DNA from: Primulina eburnea
Taxonomy: Eukaryota > Streptophyta > Magnoliopsida > Lamiales > Gesneriaceae
Direction of reading: 5' to 3'
Assembly (NCBI RefSeq): GCF_022965805.1
Contig: NC_133116.1
Span: 8,452,601-8,516,600, forward strand
DNA: 64,000 nt
The notes under the pieces were generated by a model. That model saw nothing but the letters and a program-made list of their open reading frames with translations. It made no database searches and was not told the DNA's origin. The position numbers and the translations under genes were made by a program. Of this stretch, positions 43,967 to 55,004 are shown piece by piece. The stretch's first letter is position 1, and every line of letters begins with the position of its first letter.

Positions 43967-46042
43967 TACTGTATTTGGGGCCTTGAATTGGGTCTGTCTG
44001 GAGTCTAGTGAAAACATTAGTGGCCAGGCATCCAAGATATGATATTATATCATTATAATAAAGTAAGTAATAATTCGTGCTAATGTGTTATGTGTGTATG
44101 TGTGTGTATATATATATTAATATATGTAGCCATGAATTTGGCGGGGAAACGAGTGGTGGTAGGTCCTTACCCCGCAATTTGGCGGGGAAATGAAGCAACC
44201 TCCATTGCCCTACAGCCCCACCAATGGGTTACTTTGGGTGATCATTGAGTCAAATTCCATCACAAAATTGTGTGAATATGTATATACGTGTGCGTATTGG
44301 AAAATTTTATTTTTGTTTCAATATAGTGTGTTTTTACGATTTTAGTTTTCTATATTGTCAAATTAATACACTATCTTGTTTATTTATTTAATTTTAGTTA
44401 TTTTACAGTGTAACATTATGTGACACCAATATGAAACATATGTAGTTCTGATGTGGGTAGTGTTACATGAAATTCTCGGTAAAAATATAACAATTTTGGA
44501 TTAGAGATTGATTAGAGGGCGTGAATAATCCATCTGCCCAAAAATAATACGGTTGTATTAGCAATATCCTAAATTTTAAATTTTGTCGGTTAGGCTTCAA
44601 TAAACTAGCAGTAAGATAACTGCGCGGAAATATACTCACAGAATTGGTTGAAAATATACTCGGTAAGGCTAAAAAATGATAAAAATCATAAAACTGAAAT
44701 AAAATACACAAAAGAATTGTTTATAAAAGTTCGAATATTAAACACTCTTATGTATCTCCTTTTATTTCAGAAGGATATCAATAGAAGGCTTCGGTGATTA
44801 TAAGAAATTTACAACGACCCCCTTCAGCAGAGCTTATCGATGATCTGCTGAAACTCGTATCTATCCTCACAACTAACACAATCTGATCAATAAAACTATT
44901 ACTGTCAGTTATATGTATTTTCGAACAAAATGCAACTATAACAATTGATCCTCAAATATTGGATATGAATATTGAGGCATGTGTTTCATAGATTCTTGAT
45001 CTCTTAAGCTCTTAAAACTTAACAATAAAAGTGTTCAGAATGTCGAGTGTGAGTATCTTCTTAAGAGACTGAAAATACACGGGAATTCGACGTGGAAGGC
45101 AGAGATCGACCCTTAGATCTTATCCCTTGACTAGATCTTGACCATCCATTCCGTAGCAAAAAAAAATTTCCCTATGCCTACTTACGACTCTTAAATATAT
45201 TATATGCAAAATATATGTCATGTTGAAGTTAAGACACACTTAAATTACATCGTACAACTATGCACATGGGGTGTCACGCGCATGTTGTGGATGTAAAAGA
45301 ACATTGAAGGATTAAAAAACCAAATAAATGCGCATTGATTCCGACCAAACCCAAGGAACGTACTCGATTCTACGATCACGTGACACAAGTATTCAACACA
45401 TACGCATTGATAGATGGGATGATCACGTGACCTCGGTATGACAAATTTTACTCGCTTCACGTGAACTTGAACTAGGATTGCGATAGAATTTTATACGATG
45501 TGGACTTGGAAAATAGCAAAGATCTTGAAACTAATGGGAGATACTTGAGTGTTATAAATTAATCGTGTAGCTCTATTTTGTGAGGAAGGGTTAAAACTTT
45601 TGGGGTTTTAGCTATTTTTAAAAAGTTAACATCGAAGCTCAAACGATTATTTTACGAGTTTTGGAACGAATTGTGATCAAGATTAATCGATCGCGTTCAG
45701 TTTGCGTTAGCGCCCATATCATATCTAAATACAACGTTTCGAACCGAAATTATATCTAAATAATTCGATCCTGATTCTACCTTTCTTTAAAATTTAAACC
45801 ATCAATATTCAAAATGAAAACCATCGACTTTAGCATAACAACGAGTCCTAATTACAAATCCTACCTATAATTCATTCAAGGTTGGCCGGACCGTATCCGA
45901 TTCTCGGCATTTACTCAGCCTTACCATCGTCAAACAAGAACCCAACAAGCCAACACCCCAGCTCCGTACCTTGATGACCACTCTCCTCCACGGTATACCT
46001 AATCACATTTGGTCTTTCAAATGAAAATATATTATTCTTTTC
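43967..46042. other. Intergenic DNA, no gene recognised
   Basis: About 2 kb. It contains a TG/TA microsatellite (44091-44125), two E2F-like sites (listed separately), and frames up to 82 codons without known domains. 44730-45000 might be a retroelement fragment, but I cannot place it. Confidence 0.55.
44135..44190. promoter_or_regulatory. Two E2F-like sites, 41 bp apart
   Basis: AATTTGGCGGGGAAA occurs at 44135-44149 and 44176-44190. TTTGGCGG fits the E2F consensus WTTSSCSS. A CCCCGC at about 44170 could pair with the second copy to form a hairpin. No gene is attached to it. Confidence 0.4.
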
Positions 46043-47785
46043 TGTTGGGATTTCGGTTTTCTTCGTGCTCAAAACGCAGCGGAAGTTTTAAAATTTTATT
46101 TTGACGTTCAAAATATTCTTTGGACACTCGTATGGTTTAAATTAAATAAACATATAAAGGATGTTTAGTATATATCTTTAGTGAACAATTTTCACTTGAC
46201 TCCAACTACTCCGATATAAGCGGGCGTAGCTCTTGTTGTAAATTTCATACGAACTTTCTTCGAAAACTCCTACTCTGGTCTACGACTGGAATACTTGTTC
46301 CTCTTTCATATTACATAAATCAATATCACATTTAATAAAAACTTAATGGACTATATTTTAACTCAATTAAAATATAATAATGTCCATTTGAACTTTAATA
46401 AATTTGCATGATGGGCTTATACTCTTACAAGCCTATGATTCATGCTCTCATTACATTAATCTCATCATAATCCCGATCGACGATCAAATATCATCGATAT
46501 CGATGTGACAATTTCAACTTATTTGTTAATATGATGAACATTTTAATTTCCAATGTCTAAATAAGACAAGTGTACTCCTTTTGATTGTGATCTTAATGGT
46601 CATACTCTCAAAATTTCTATAAGCTTTTATAAACTTTATTTATAAGTTTATCGATTGATCATATCAAACTTATTTCATATAAATTCAACTCATTGAATTT
46701 ATTATCTCAACGGGAACAAGTAAACCAGTGCTTATGTGACCCTCAATGGTTCAGAGATACAGCTAGCCGGTGGTTCACAACTCTTTGTGATTCAAGACAT
46801 AATCTTTTATTCGGACTTACCCTAATTTGCCTCATTCTATGTATCAATCATTGATCATGAGAATATCAGAAATAATATTTCTAATTAAACCCATCGAATC
46901 ATAGTAAGAGCGTCTAGTAGCATCGCCCCATGATTCCCCAGGTATCACTGATAGTGCCTACAAGAACCAGTCGATTATGATTAATGTACAATACGGTCCC
47001 TTCATCTTATATATCTCGATCGAATCTGCAACCATTGGTTCATCGAGGGTTGCATAATAATTCGATAACTATGTGGCACATCTTTGAGAATAAATAGTGG
47101 CATCACATGTACAATTGGAGAACTCTTTCTCGAATGTACATTTCATATTCTGGCCAAAGATTTCATGCGCTGTTATTTCATCAGATCACATAGGATATCC
47201 ACCCCCGTAGGTGAGCGGTGAATTCTCGACTACAATGCACTGGCTCCTACATGTGTCGCAATTTTACCTAATCTCGCCACCCGATGACTCTCCTGGAGCC
47301 GGTAAATTAGTCAAAGCATGGCCCTAGCATATAGAGCCTCAGTGTTGTCCCGGATCGTAAGGACTAATAGTGTACAATCATAACCACGGACTTATCCTCT
47401 TGATGAATGATAACCACTTGGAAAGTTCGATGGAGGATAGTTCGGTATAATCATTATATGACTACTCATCTGCATGTTTGGACATCTCTATGCCTTTACC
47501 AAGAAACGCGGTACACAACATCACATATGCTGGTCTCGAGCTCAAGTGACCTTTATCCATGTTTTAGGCGACTGAATCGACTAGGAACGAATTTCGATTA
47601 TACATTATTTACAAATGAGCTTCAACATCGAATTACGATTTATTTGTATTAAAGTATAATCAAAGTCTTTATCTATTTTATTCACATTGGTATACAGATA
47701 AAGAAATAACAAACCATGAAATAATGAACTATATTAAAATAAAGATTGTTTATTATAACTGACTCAATAAATTCTCTAACCAACA
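46043..47785. repeat. Probable solo LTR or non-autonomous LTR element, 1.74 kb
   Basis: Bounded by TGTTGGGATTTC and CTAACCAACA, typical LTR ends. The text around 47400-47640 (AACCACTTGGAAAGTTCG, TGTTTGGACATCTCTATGCC, TCGACTAGGAACGA) belongs to a repeat I recall as common in many eudicot genomes. I see no second LTR, primer site or target duplication, so boundaries and class are tentative. Confidence 0.5.
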
Positions 47786-48987
47786 GTTGTCTTACATGAC
47801 ATCTACTCTCATATATAAAATTGCACTTTATTTTTTTATCCGTCCTAAGTTTATAATCTTGTTTCCATACTTAGTATTATTTTCTCAATTCTTTTATCAA
47901 TCTACATCTATCTTTAATACATTGATTACTTTCAATATTTTTTTATTATATTAAAACACCGATTAAATAAGCATAAAACAGAATAGTACGCAAACATGTT
48001 CAAATATTTTGAGTTGAATGTTGGAATTGGTAGCCTGGCAAGCCTAGTATTGGATTATTTTAAAACTTTCACGAACGTTTTTTTTATTTTGAATATTAGT
48101 CTTATTATGACACACTTCATCTCTATACACAAGGTCACGCATTGATAAAGATCTTGAGATTGTTATAATTAATGTGAAATGTGGTTGTGTAATTATTGGC
48201 GTTTATAAAACACATTTCTTAGTGGTTGTGATATCTAAATTTGTTCCTGGTCGATGGACTGTTTAAAAAGAAAGATATTGACTTGCTTACTTAGTGTTCG
48301 TAATGTGTCATTACTGCATTTCACCAGCATAGATGTGGGGAGATTATCGTACACAAATAGGTTGGGACATATGAACGAAATGATTGTACTATACACTAAC
48401 TGTATTTGAAGGTTACTATCAGTTTGTATCGATTGTGATGTAATGTTGCTAGACACTAATCACGATTCAATTAGTATAACTGAAATTGATTTCAGACATT
48501 GATAACTAAAATAGTTTAATAATTGATTGGGGCACTTAGAGTTATGCTCGAGAAAGTGCAAAAGTAGTTTGAACATAAAATCACAAGTTGTCATCTCATT
48601 GCTAGCATATACATGAACTATTGTAGGTCACACAAATACTGATTGCGATCAACTCAAATATAAAAATTAATTTAAGTTTGTAAAGTTAATGATTTGAAAA
48701 TTAATATGATTAAAATATATTAATGAGTTGATATTTTTATATATTCGTTTTTAACCAAAATAAATAAAGAAATCTAAAGACTCGTGGACATGACATTTGT
48801 TTGAGAAATATGAGATTATTCATATATAAATTTAGGAAATATAAGTTATTTTTTTGTTCTATAACTCTAATCAAGTAATAGTTTCATTTTAGATCGAACT
48901 GAGTCTAATTGAAGACATAAAATACGGTGAGTCCATAAAATATTTAAAGCCCGGCCAAAAATAAGTATTCACCTTGTTTGAAGGTGC
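47786..48987. other. AT-rich intergenic DNA, no gene seen
   Basis: About 1.2 kb with no frame over 75 codons. The five bases 48988-48992 (ACTCG) are the next element's duplication. Confidence 0.65.
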
Positions 48988-49178
48988 ACTCGTGTAAGGC
49001 CCGAGAATTGGATTATCGTAATTTGAAATGATTTGAGTATATTACCGTAATCTGGAATTAATCTGAAATGATTTATTGATTAATTACGGTAAATATAAAT
49101 GGAACGGATCGGACTGGGAAAGACGAAAGAAAATCGAAATGGAAGGGCTGGGTGTGCGTGACCCGAAAATGCTTGGCG

Positions 49179-49441
49179 CATATGCGCGAGCCATGCGAAT
49201 GTCCAACAGCGAGTCCAGAGAAGTTCGCGCACATGCGCGAGTGTAAGCGCGCACATGCGCGGGAGGTCCAGAACCTTGGGCGCATATGCGCCGAGATGGA
49301 CGCGCATATGCGCGGGTGATCGATGGCACGAGGCAGTAGGTCTCGTGCATATGCGCGACGATTTGCGCGCATATGCGCGAGCAGTCCAGTAGGCCGGATA
49401 GTACTTCCGGCGCATATGCGCGGATCTTGGGCGCGCATATG
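49179..49441 (+). repeat. Array of paired CGCATATGCG palindromes, 22-bp spacing
   Basis: Centres (CATATG or CACATG) start at 49179, 49230/49252, 49283/49305, 49348/49370 and 49413/49436. Pair spacing is 22, 22, 22 and 23 bp; pair-to-pair distance is 53, 65 and 65 bp. The first site is a lone half, because this LTR lost part of the first pair. Most centres sit in near-perfect CGCGCATATGCGCG. Each contains CGCG (CAMTA-type box) and CANNTG (E-box) cores. Confidence 0.92.
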
Positions 49442-49493
49442 CGCCAATCATGCAGAACGAAAGGTTGCCACTTGCCCTTGAACATGCACGAGA

Positions 49494-49503
49494 TATATAT
49501 ATA
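49494..49503 (+). promoter_or_regulatory. Probable TATA box of the Gypsy 5' LTR
   Basis: TATATATATA, about 53 bp after the last palindrome. The same element is at 55525-55534 in the 3' LTR. Confidence 0.55.
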
Positions 49504-51237
49504 CATATATATCTGAATTGATTTCATTCCTCAGAATCAAGAAAAGGGGTCGAGAAAGATTATAGAAAATCCTTACGCCTTTTTATTTCAATCCGTCCGT
49601 CTGATTTTGAATCCGACTTCGGTACAGAGTTCCTATCAACGCAGGCTACAATTGGACGTAAGTTTTACTATGTTTTGACATGTTTTGAAATTAGACTATT
49701 GTCAGAATTGAATAGGATTCAGATATGATGTTCTTGTCATGTTAGACATCATAGAATCGAAGTCAGATTGAGAAACAGACTGATTGTGTAATTGTTATGA
49801 TTTTCGGAGTCGACTTGATTGAGAATTGATATCAGAGTTATGTCATCATTGAGACTATGATTCCTGCTGATACTGATTACGAATTCTGGTATTATATCTG
49901 TGATGTTTGAATTGACGGGGTTATCGAGACTGTATTGTTATGCCGTCGAAACATCAGTTAATTGATATTGATCAGATCCGGTATGGATTTAGATTGCATC
50001 TTGATTCGATATTGATTAGAGTATGTGTTTTGATTTGAGTATTGAGCAGAACAGGTATTGAATTGAGTTTTATATTGATATTATATCTGTTCGGTATTGT
50101 TATTACCAGATTAAGAATCGACCGAGATAGAGTCGGGACTTCTTCTTCTTCTTCTGAGCGAGAAGATAAAAGTATAAATTAATGTTGAGTTGGGATTGCA
50201 CAACTCGAGTGAGGTTTGACTCGAGTTTCCCTAAATCACATACTTTACTTCTTGCATTGATATTTGCATTGAGTTGATTGATATACTTGTTCTCTTGAAT
50301 TATAGATAGCATGTGGTAGACGAGTAATCTTGTGACAGAAGTGCCTGATAGTGGTGGTATCGCCACGGGCACATTGCACGATGTCACAAGATATGGGGAT
50401 AGACCATAGTCTATGACGGATGCGTCTGGACACTGGATGTTTGGTTATATCGACTTGGATAGAACTGGAGTCTTTTCTATTACTATTTGTCGATATAGGA
50501 ATGCCACATCTGGATACCGAGATCCCTAGGCTAGGATTGAGTCTAGTCTAAAACGTGGAGTCACGAGTCTGAGTGACAATTATATTGATTTATATTTATT
50601 GATGTTGATTATGTTCCTGAATATGGTTCATGTTCCTTGTTGTTCCTGATATTGGTACATGTTTAGAATAGGAGTTATTCTTGATATTGAGTATGTTCCT
50701 GATATTGGTACATGCTTAGAATAGAATTTATGCTAGATATTGAATTATGTTCCGGATTAGGGTACATGTATAGAATATGATTTATTCTTGTTATGGATTG
50801 ATATCATGATTTTGATATATAATATGATTTTATGATATATGCTTTTATATTTTCTATATGATGGCATGTATACATGATTTATACTGGGATATTTATATCT
50901 CACCGGAGTTATCCGACTGTTGTCTTGTTTGTATGTGTGCATGGCAACAGGCGGGATAGAAGCGAGGTCAGGACGAGAACGAGGCTGGAGTAGATAGCGT
51001 GGAGATCCGGGCTTTGAAGCAACGTAGGATTCAGCACGGACTTGTAGTTGAACCTAGTCGGATTATTGTAGATCATACAATAGTTGTATGTGATAATTAA
51101 TATGTAATTTGAATTTAATTATACTATGTTTTCGCTGTGTAAGTTAGAAAAAAATTTTAGACCCTGTTTATTATACTTGATTATTTATTTCTAAAGACGA
51201 TTAAGGAATGAATTAGCGTCCGGGTCTCCACAACAGG

Positions 51238-51249
51238 TGGTATCAGAGC
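51238..51249 (+). other. Primer-binding site (initiator Met tRNA type)
   Basis: TGGTATCAGAGC, 5 bp after the LTR. Confidence 0.9.
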
Positions 51250-51709
51250 TGCAGGTCCTTGAACTGTAGGTTCCTTAGCACTGAGATAGAGGAGAGTGAG
51301 CGGGATAGAATGAGTTTTCTTTCCTTGCATGTGGTTGCTAGCATGTGATTGATTATAATGTGGAATTACATTGTGTATGCTAGCATGATATTATGTTTTA
51401 CTGCCTGGACTTATATGGCATATGATTGAATATAATGTTGAAACTACATTGTATATGCTATGATTTCAGTATGTTTTACTGTTTAGAAAGCTACATGTTA
51501 CCTGAATATCTGAGTTGATTTGGTAATATGTATTATTTGAAATTGGATCAGAACCAATTCTTGATCAGAGGTAAGCTGATCAGGATTGGGATTGAGACGG
51601 ATTTGTCTCTTGTTACTACTAACATCTGTGATTATCAGATATTCCTCCTAGAAGGATTCCAGAAAGAGGTAGTACTTCGTCTGATCAGATAGATGCATCA
51701 GAAACTCAG

Positions 51710-52604
51710 ATGGAAATAAAGCTGAGAGAGTTTCAGTTATTGCGGCCGCCGATTCTGAATGGTATCGAGACATTCGAAGATTGTCAGAACTGGTTTGATG
51801 ACATAGAAATGCTGTTCGATTTACTGGATCGTACAGATGAACAGAGAGTTAAAATGGTACCTTATCATTTACGAGAAGCCGCCAGGAGTTGGTGGATTAC
51901 CAGTAGAAGAATGTGGGAAACAGAGAGGTACAGTGATTTCGTGGGAAATATTCAGAACTGAATTATATCGACGATTTTTTTCAGTCTCGTACCGAGAGGA
52001 CAAGAAAGCAGAGTTTGAGAATTTGAGCCAAGGTCAGTTGAGTATTGATGAATATACCGCCAAATTCTCTACTCTACTGCATTTTGCTCCTCAGATAGCT
52101 GGTAATGATGAAGCTATAGTAAATCAGTTCATCAGAGGGTTGAATTCGGAGGTAGTTGCATTTATGAATATGCAGCGACCTTACCATTTTGCTGACATCT
52201 TGAGTAGAGCAAAGAGAGCTGAGGCAAGTCTGATTAGACAGTTAGGGAGGTTGTGTGTGAAGCAACCCCAGACACAGCAACCTTCTCTCCGGGTTGATCG
52301 TGGTAGTACGAGTGGAAAGCAGGATTTGCAGAAAGCTCGAAAGAAGCCATTCAAGAAAGTAGAAAGTGGACTGAGTGGTTCATCTAGCTCCAGTGGTTCT
52401 AGCCCAAGTTATACTGGAGTTTATTGCAGGAATTGCGGTGGAAGACATTCCACGGAGCAATGCCGGGGAGTAACTGGTAGGTGCAATATCTGTAAACAGC
52501 AAGGACATTTTGCTAAAGCTTGTCCACAGAGGGGTCCCCGAAGATTTCAGGGAGCAGAATCCTCTAGTGGGAGGGATCGAGAAACAGACCCAGGACACAC
52601 TTGA
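51710..52604 (+). pseudogene. gag: Gypsy (chromovirus-like) gag with one frameshift
   Basis: 51710-51930 (first Met 51710; the frame may begin earlier) encodes the capsid start: LRPPILNGIETFEDCQNWFD, then REAARSWW. A single indel near 51920-51935 shifts the frame. The rest is in 51837-52604, from about TVISWEIFRTELYRRFF through LSIDEYTAKF to DILSRAKRAEASL. A Ser-rich linker precedes two zinc knuckles: CRNCGGRHSTEQC (one residue short of the usual spacing) and a standard CNICKQQGHFAKAC. The frame ends at 52604 without entering protease. Apart from the frameshift, capsid and nucleocapsid look intact, so a relative with an open frame could supply Gag. Confidence 0.88.
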
Positions 52605-54965
52605 TGATACAGTGACAGGTACTGATCTTTTATGATTATATTACATATGTATTGATATATACTAATGCATTATTTACGATTATCTTTGACTGAGTTGCAT
52701 TGATATACGTTGTACCTGTTGAGTCTGTATTTACTGTAGTATTGATTTCTTACCTTTTTGGGGAAAGAATTTGATATCAGTGATATTCTGTAATATATTG
52801 TATACTGCAGTAAGTTGAAAATGAGATTGAATTAGACTAGCTTGTACTTGTATTGTCTGATGATGACTGCGTGATGGATATTGATATATCGAACAAGTAC
52901 GGAGCTATCTTAGATTCTTGCCAGGAGATGGTAAGATTCGTACCTGACATGGTCAAAGAATAAATGATACGGTAAGGATTCTCGATTTTGAATTCCTTGA
53001 TGACCGTATTACGTATGATTCGATGATTATCGAAAGGAATGGAGTAATTCCATATGTATCCAGTTAATTACTGAAGTTGAGCCTATCAGGGATTGATTCA
53101 CTGGTAGCAGGAAGTTTGCTATAGTCTTTCAGATGAGATTTCAGGATTGTCCTGTAGCTGGGAGAATGATTTTAGCCTTGATGTGATTCCAGGTATTGGT
53201 TTCATTTTAGAATTTCTTATAGACTGATACTGATTGAATTGAGATATCAGTTGAAATATGTATTGCCTAAAGAGTTAGAGTTACATCTGATTATATGTTT
53301 CTCTGTAAAGTACTTCAGTTCCGTTTATGGGTTGATAAATCCTGTGCTTAGAAGTGTTCTGATGATTTTATGCTCGGTTTATCTATAAGATTTTGATATA
53401 TTCGTAGCGTATGATTGATTGAAGCGAACAGTGGAAATTTGTATTGAATATTCTGGGTACTGAGAGTGTTGTATACAGAATTGTTCGGATATGAATCTTG
53501 ATTGCAACAGATTGTATTGAGAGTCTGTAATATCTGAAGATAGTATACTGATTGATTATAGCACAGTAGACCCGTGATCGGTAGGTGAGAACGACATTAA
53601 ATATAGCAGAATTTCATAGATGTCAGAAATGTCAGAGATTGTATCTTATGCAGTTATTAGATCAGTATTGCGTATTGATATTTTGAATCTGAGCCGATAT
53701 TGTTATCATTCTGAGTCCGTGTTTGATACCGATTGTTATGAACCGTTAAGCTTATATACAGTTCAGTCGAGTCAGAACTGGTTTTGAAAATTCAGCGATT
53801 CAGAAGTTTGCTCAGACTGTTCAGAACTTGATCTTGATAGTCAGAACCGAATACCAGGTAGGTATTTTCTTTAATTTATATTATTAGCTGATTTGTTTGT
53901 GTCAGATATTCGAATTTGAAATGACAGTTATGGTCAGACGCACACAGTAGTAGAGTCAGTATTATTCTGGTAACAGGAAATGTGTGATAATTCGAATAGA
54001 CAGTTTTGATATAAACAGATGAAATCAGTTATGTCAGAATTTGTATTGAAATGTCTAAATCGCTAACAGATGAAGACAGAAAGATAGAAACTTTTAGATT
54101 AAAGATCTTGATTATTGATTTCTAAATAGAAATGGGAATACATTTCTATGAATTGTGTGATGACACTACTGTAGTCTTGCCAAGATAGTAATTGTGATTG
54201 AACGATTGTTCAAATCTGTATAGATTCTATTGTACAGGATGACGTACAAATATGACCAGACGACTGAGAGATATGTCAGAAAAGGGGTCAGATTGTATTG
54301 AATGCCAAAATTGATTATATCAGGCCGTGATTTTCGTTTGATTTTATATTTTTGGCTGAGTGTATAACATGATTTTTCATCTATGATTTATAGATTGACG
54401 GATAGTCGGAGTGAACTATCCTGATACTGGAGGATATCCAGGAAATGTAGTGCTGGATTATAGCACTAGTTGACATGATTCATTGTCACTTGTGAACTAT
54501 TGTACGATAATAGCTACTCAATGAGTATCGAAATAGCTTTAGTTGAAGTATTGTACAATGAGAACTGCGAAATTCCTTCGTATGAGAATGATATTGCGAT
54601 AATACCTGATATCAGATTTGATAAGATCAGAAATCTGAGAAAAAAAAAACTGATTCAGAAGAAATCGAGAATAGCTCAGAATACATAGACTAATAATCCA
54701 ACGTCGGATGATGACTGTTGGTAATTAAGGTTGAAGAATGAATATATTATTGAATAAGATACATAGATTTGATAATAGCTGATGGTTTTGGTTTATTATG
54801 AACGGTCGATTGGCATATACGGATATTGTATATCAAATAGTGTGTGATTGATTCTATCACGAGTGATGTGATTGATATGAGCTTATTGCATATTCTGTAT
54901 ATCTCCTTCTGGTATCTGATTTGAGATATGATATGATTATTTGTATAACACGAATTGAGTGTTTG
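52605..54965 (+). other. Non-coding interior of the gag-only Gypsy
   Basis: About 2.4 kb with no protease, reverse transcriptase, RNase H or integrase. The + strand is strikingly poor in C and rich in GATATTGAT/TCAGA phrases. The longest plus frame (54500-54688, 62 codons) has no domain. Stretches such as 53700-53850 look like old coding text, but I cannot identify any. Confidence 0.7.
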
Positions 54966-54985
54966 TGATTTCGGGGACGAAATCA
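54966..54985 (+). promoter_or_regulatory. Perfect 8-bp hairpin with GGGA loop before the polypurine tract
   Basis: TGATTTCG (54966-54973), GGGA, CGAAATCA (54978-54985). It ends 19 bp before the 3' LTR. Compared with 6168-6187, the two outermost pairs are T-A and G-C instead of G-C and A-T, so pairing is preserved. Confidence 0.75.
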
Positions 54986-54990
54986 TATCT

Positions 54991-55004
54991 TAGAGGGGGA
55001 GAAA
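54991..55004 (+). other. Polypurine tract
   Basis: TAGAGGGGGAGAAA directly before the 3' LTR. Confidence 0.9.

Larger units (their letters stand above)
48993..51232 (+). repeat. 5' LTR of the gag-only Gypsy
   Basis: 2240 bp, TGTAAGGCCCGAGAATTGG to GGTCTCCACA. It carries the paired palindrome array, then a TATA box. Long frames at 49073-49527 on the minus strand come from the repeated CGCATATGCG and are not genes. Confidence 0.92.

Noticed and set aside
49179..49441. CRISPR-like array
   Set aside because: Regular palindromes with spacers, but the setting is a plant LTR promoter, the spacers are similar between LTRs, and no cas-like genes exist.
49073..49527. Three overlapping minus-strand frames of 123-147 codons with repeated AHMRA/RICA/AYAR text
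   Set aside because: They are translations of the CGCATATGCG palindrome array in three frames. The palindromes lack stops in every frame, and the same happens at 55085-55575 in the sister LTR.
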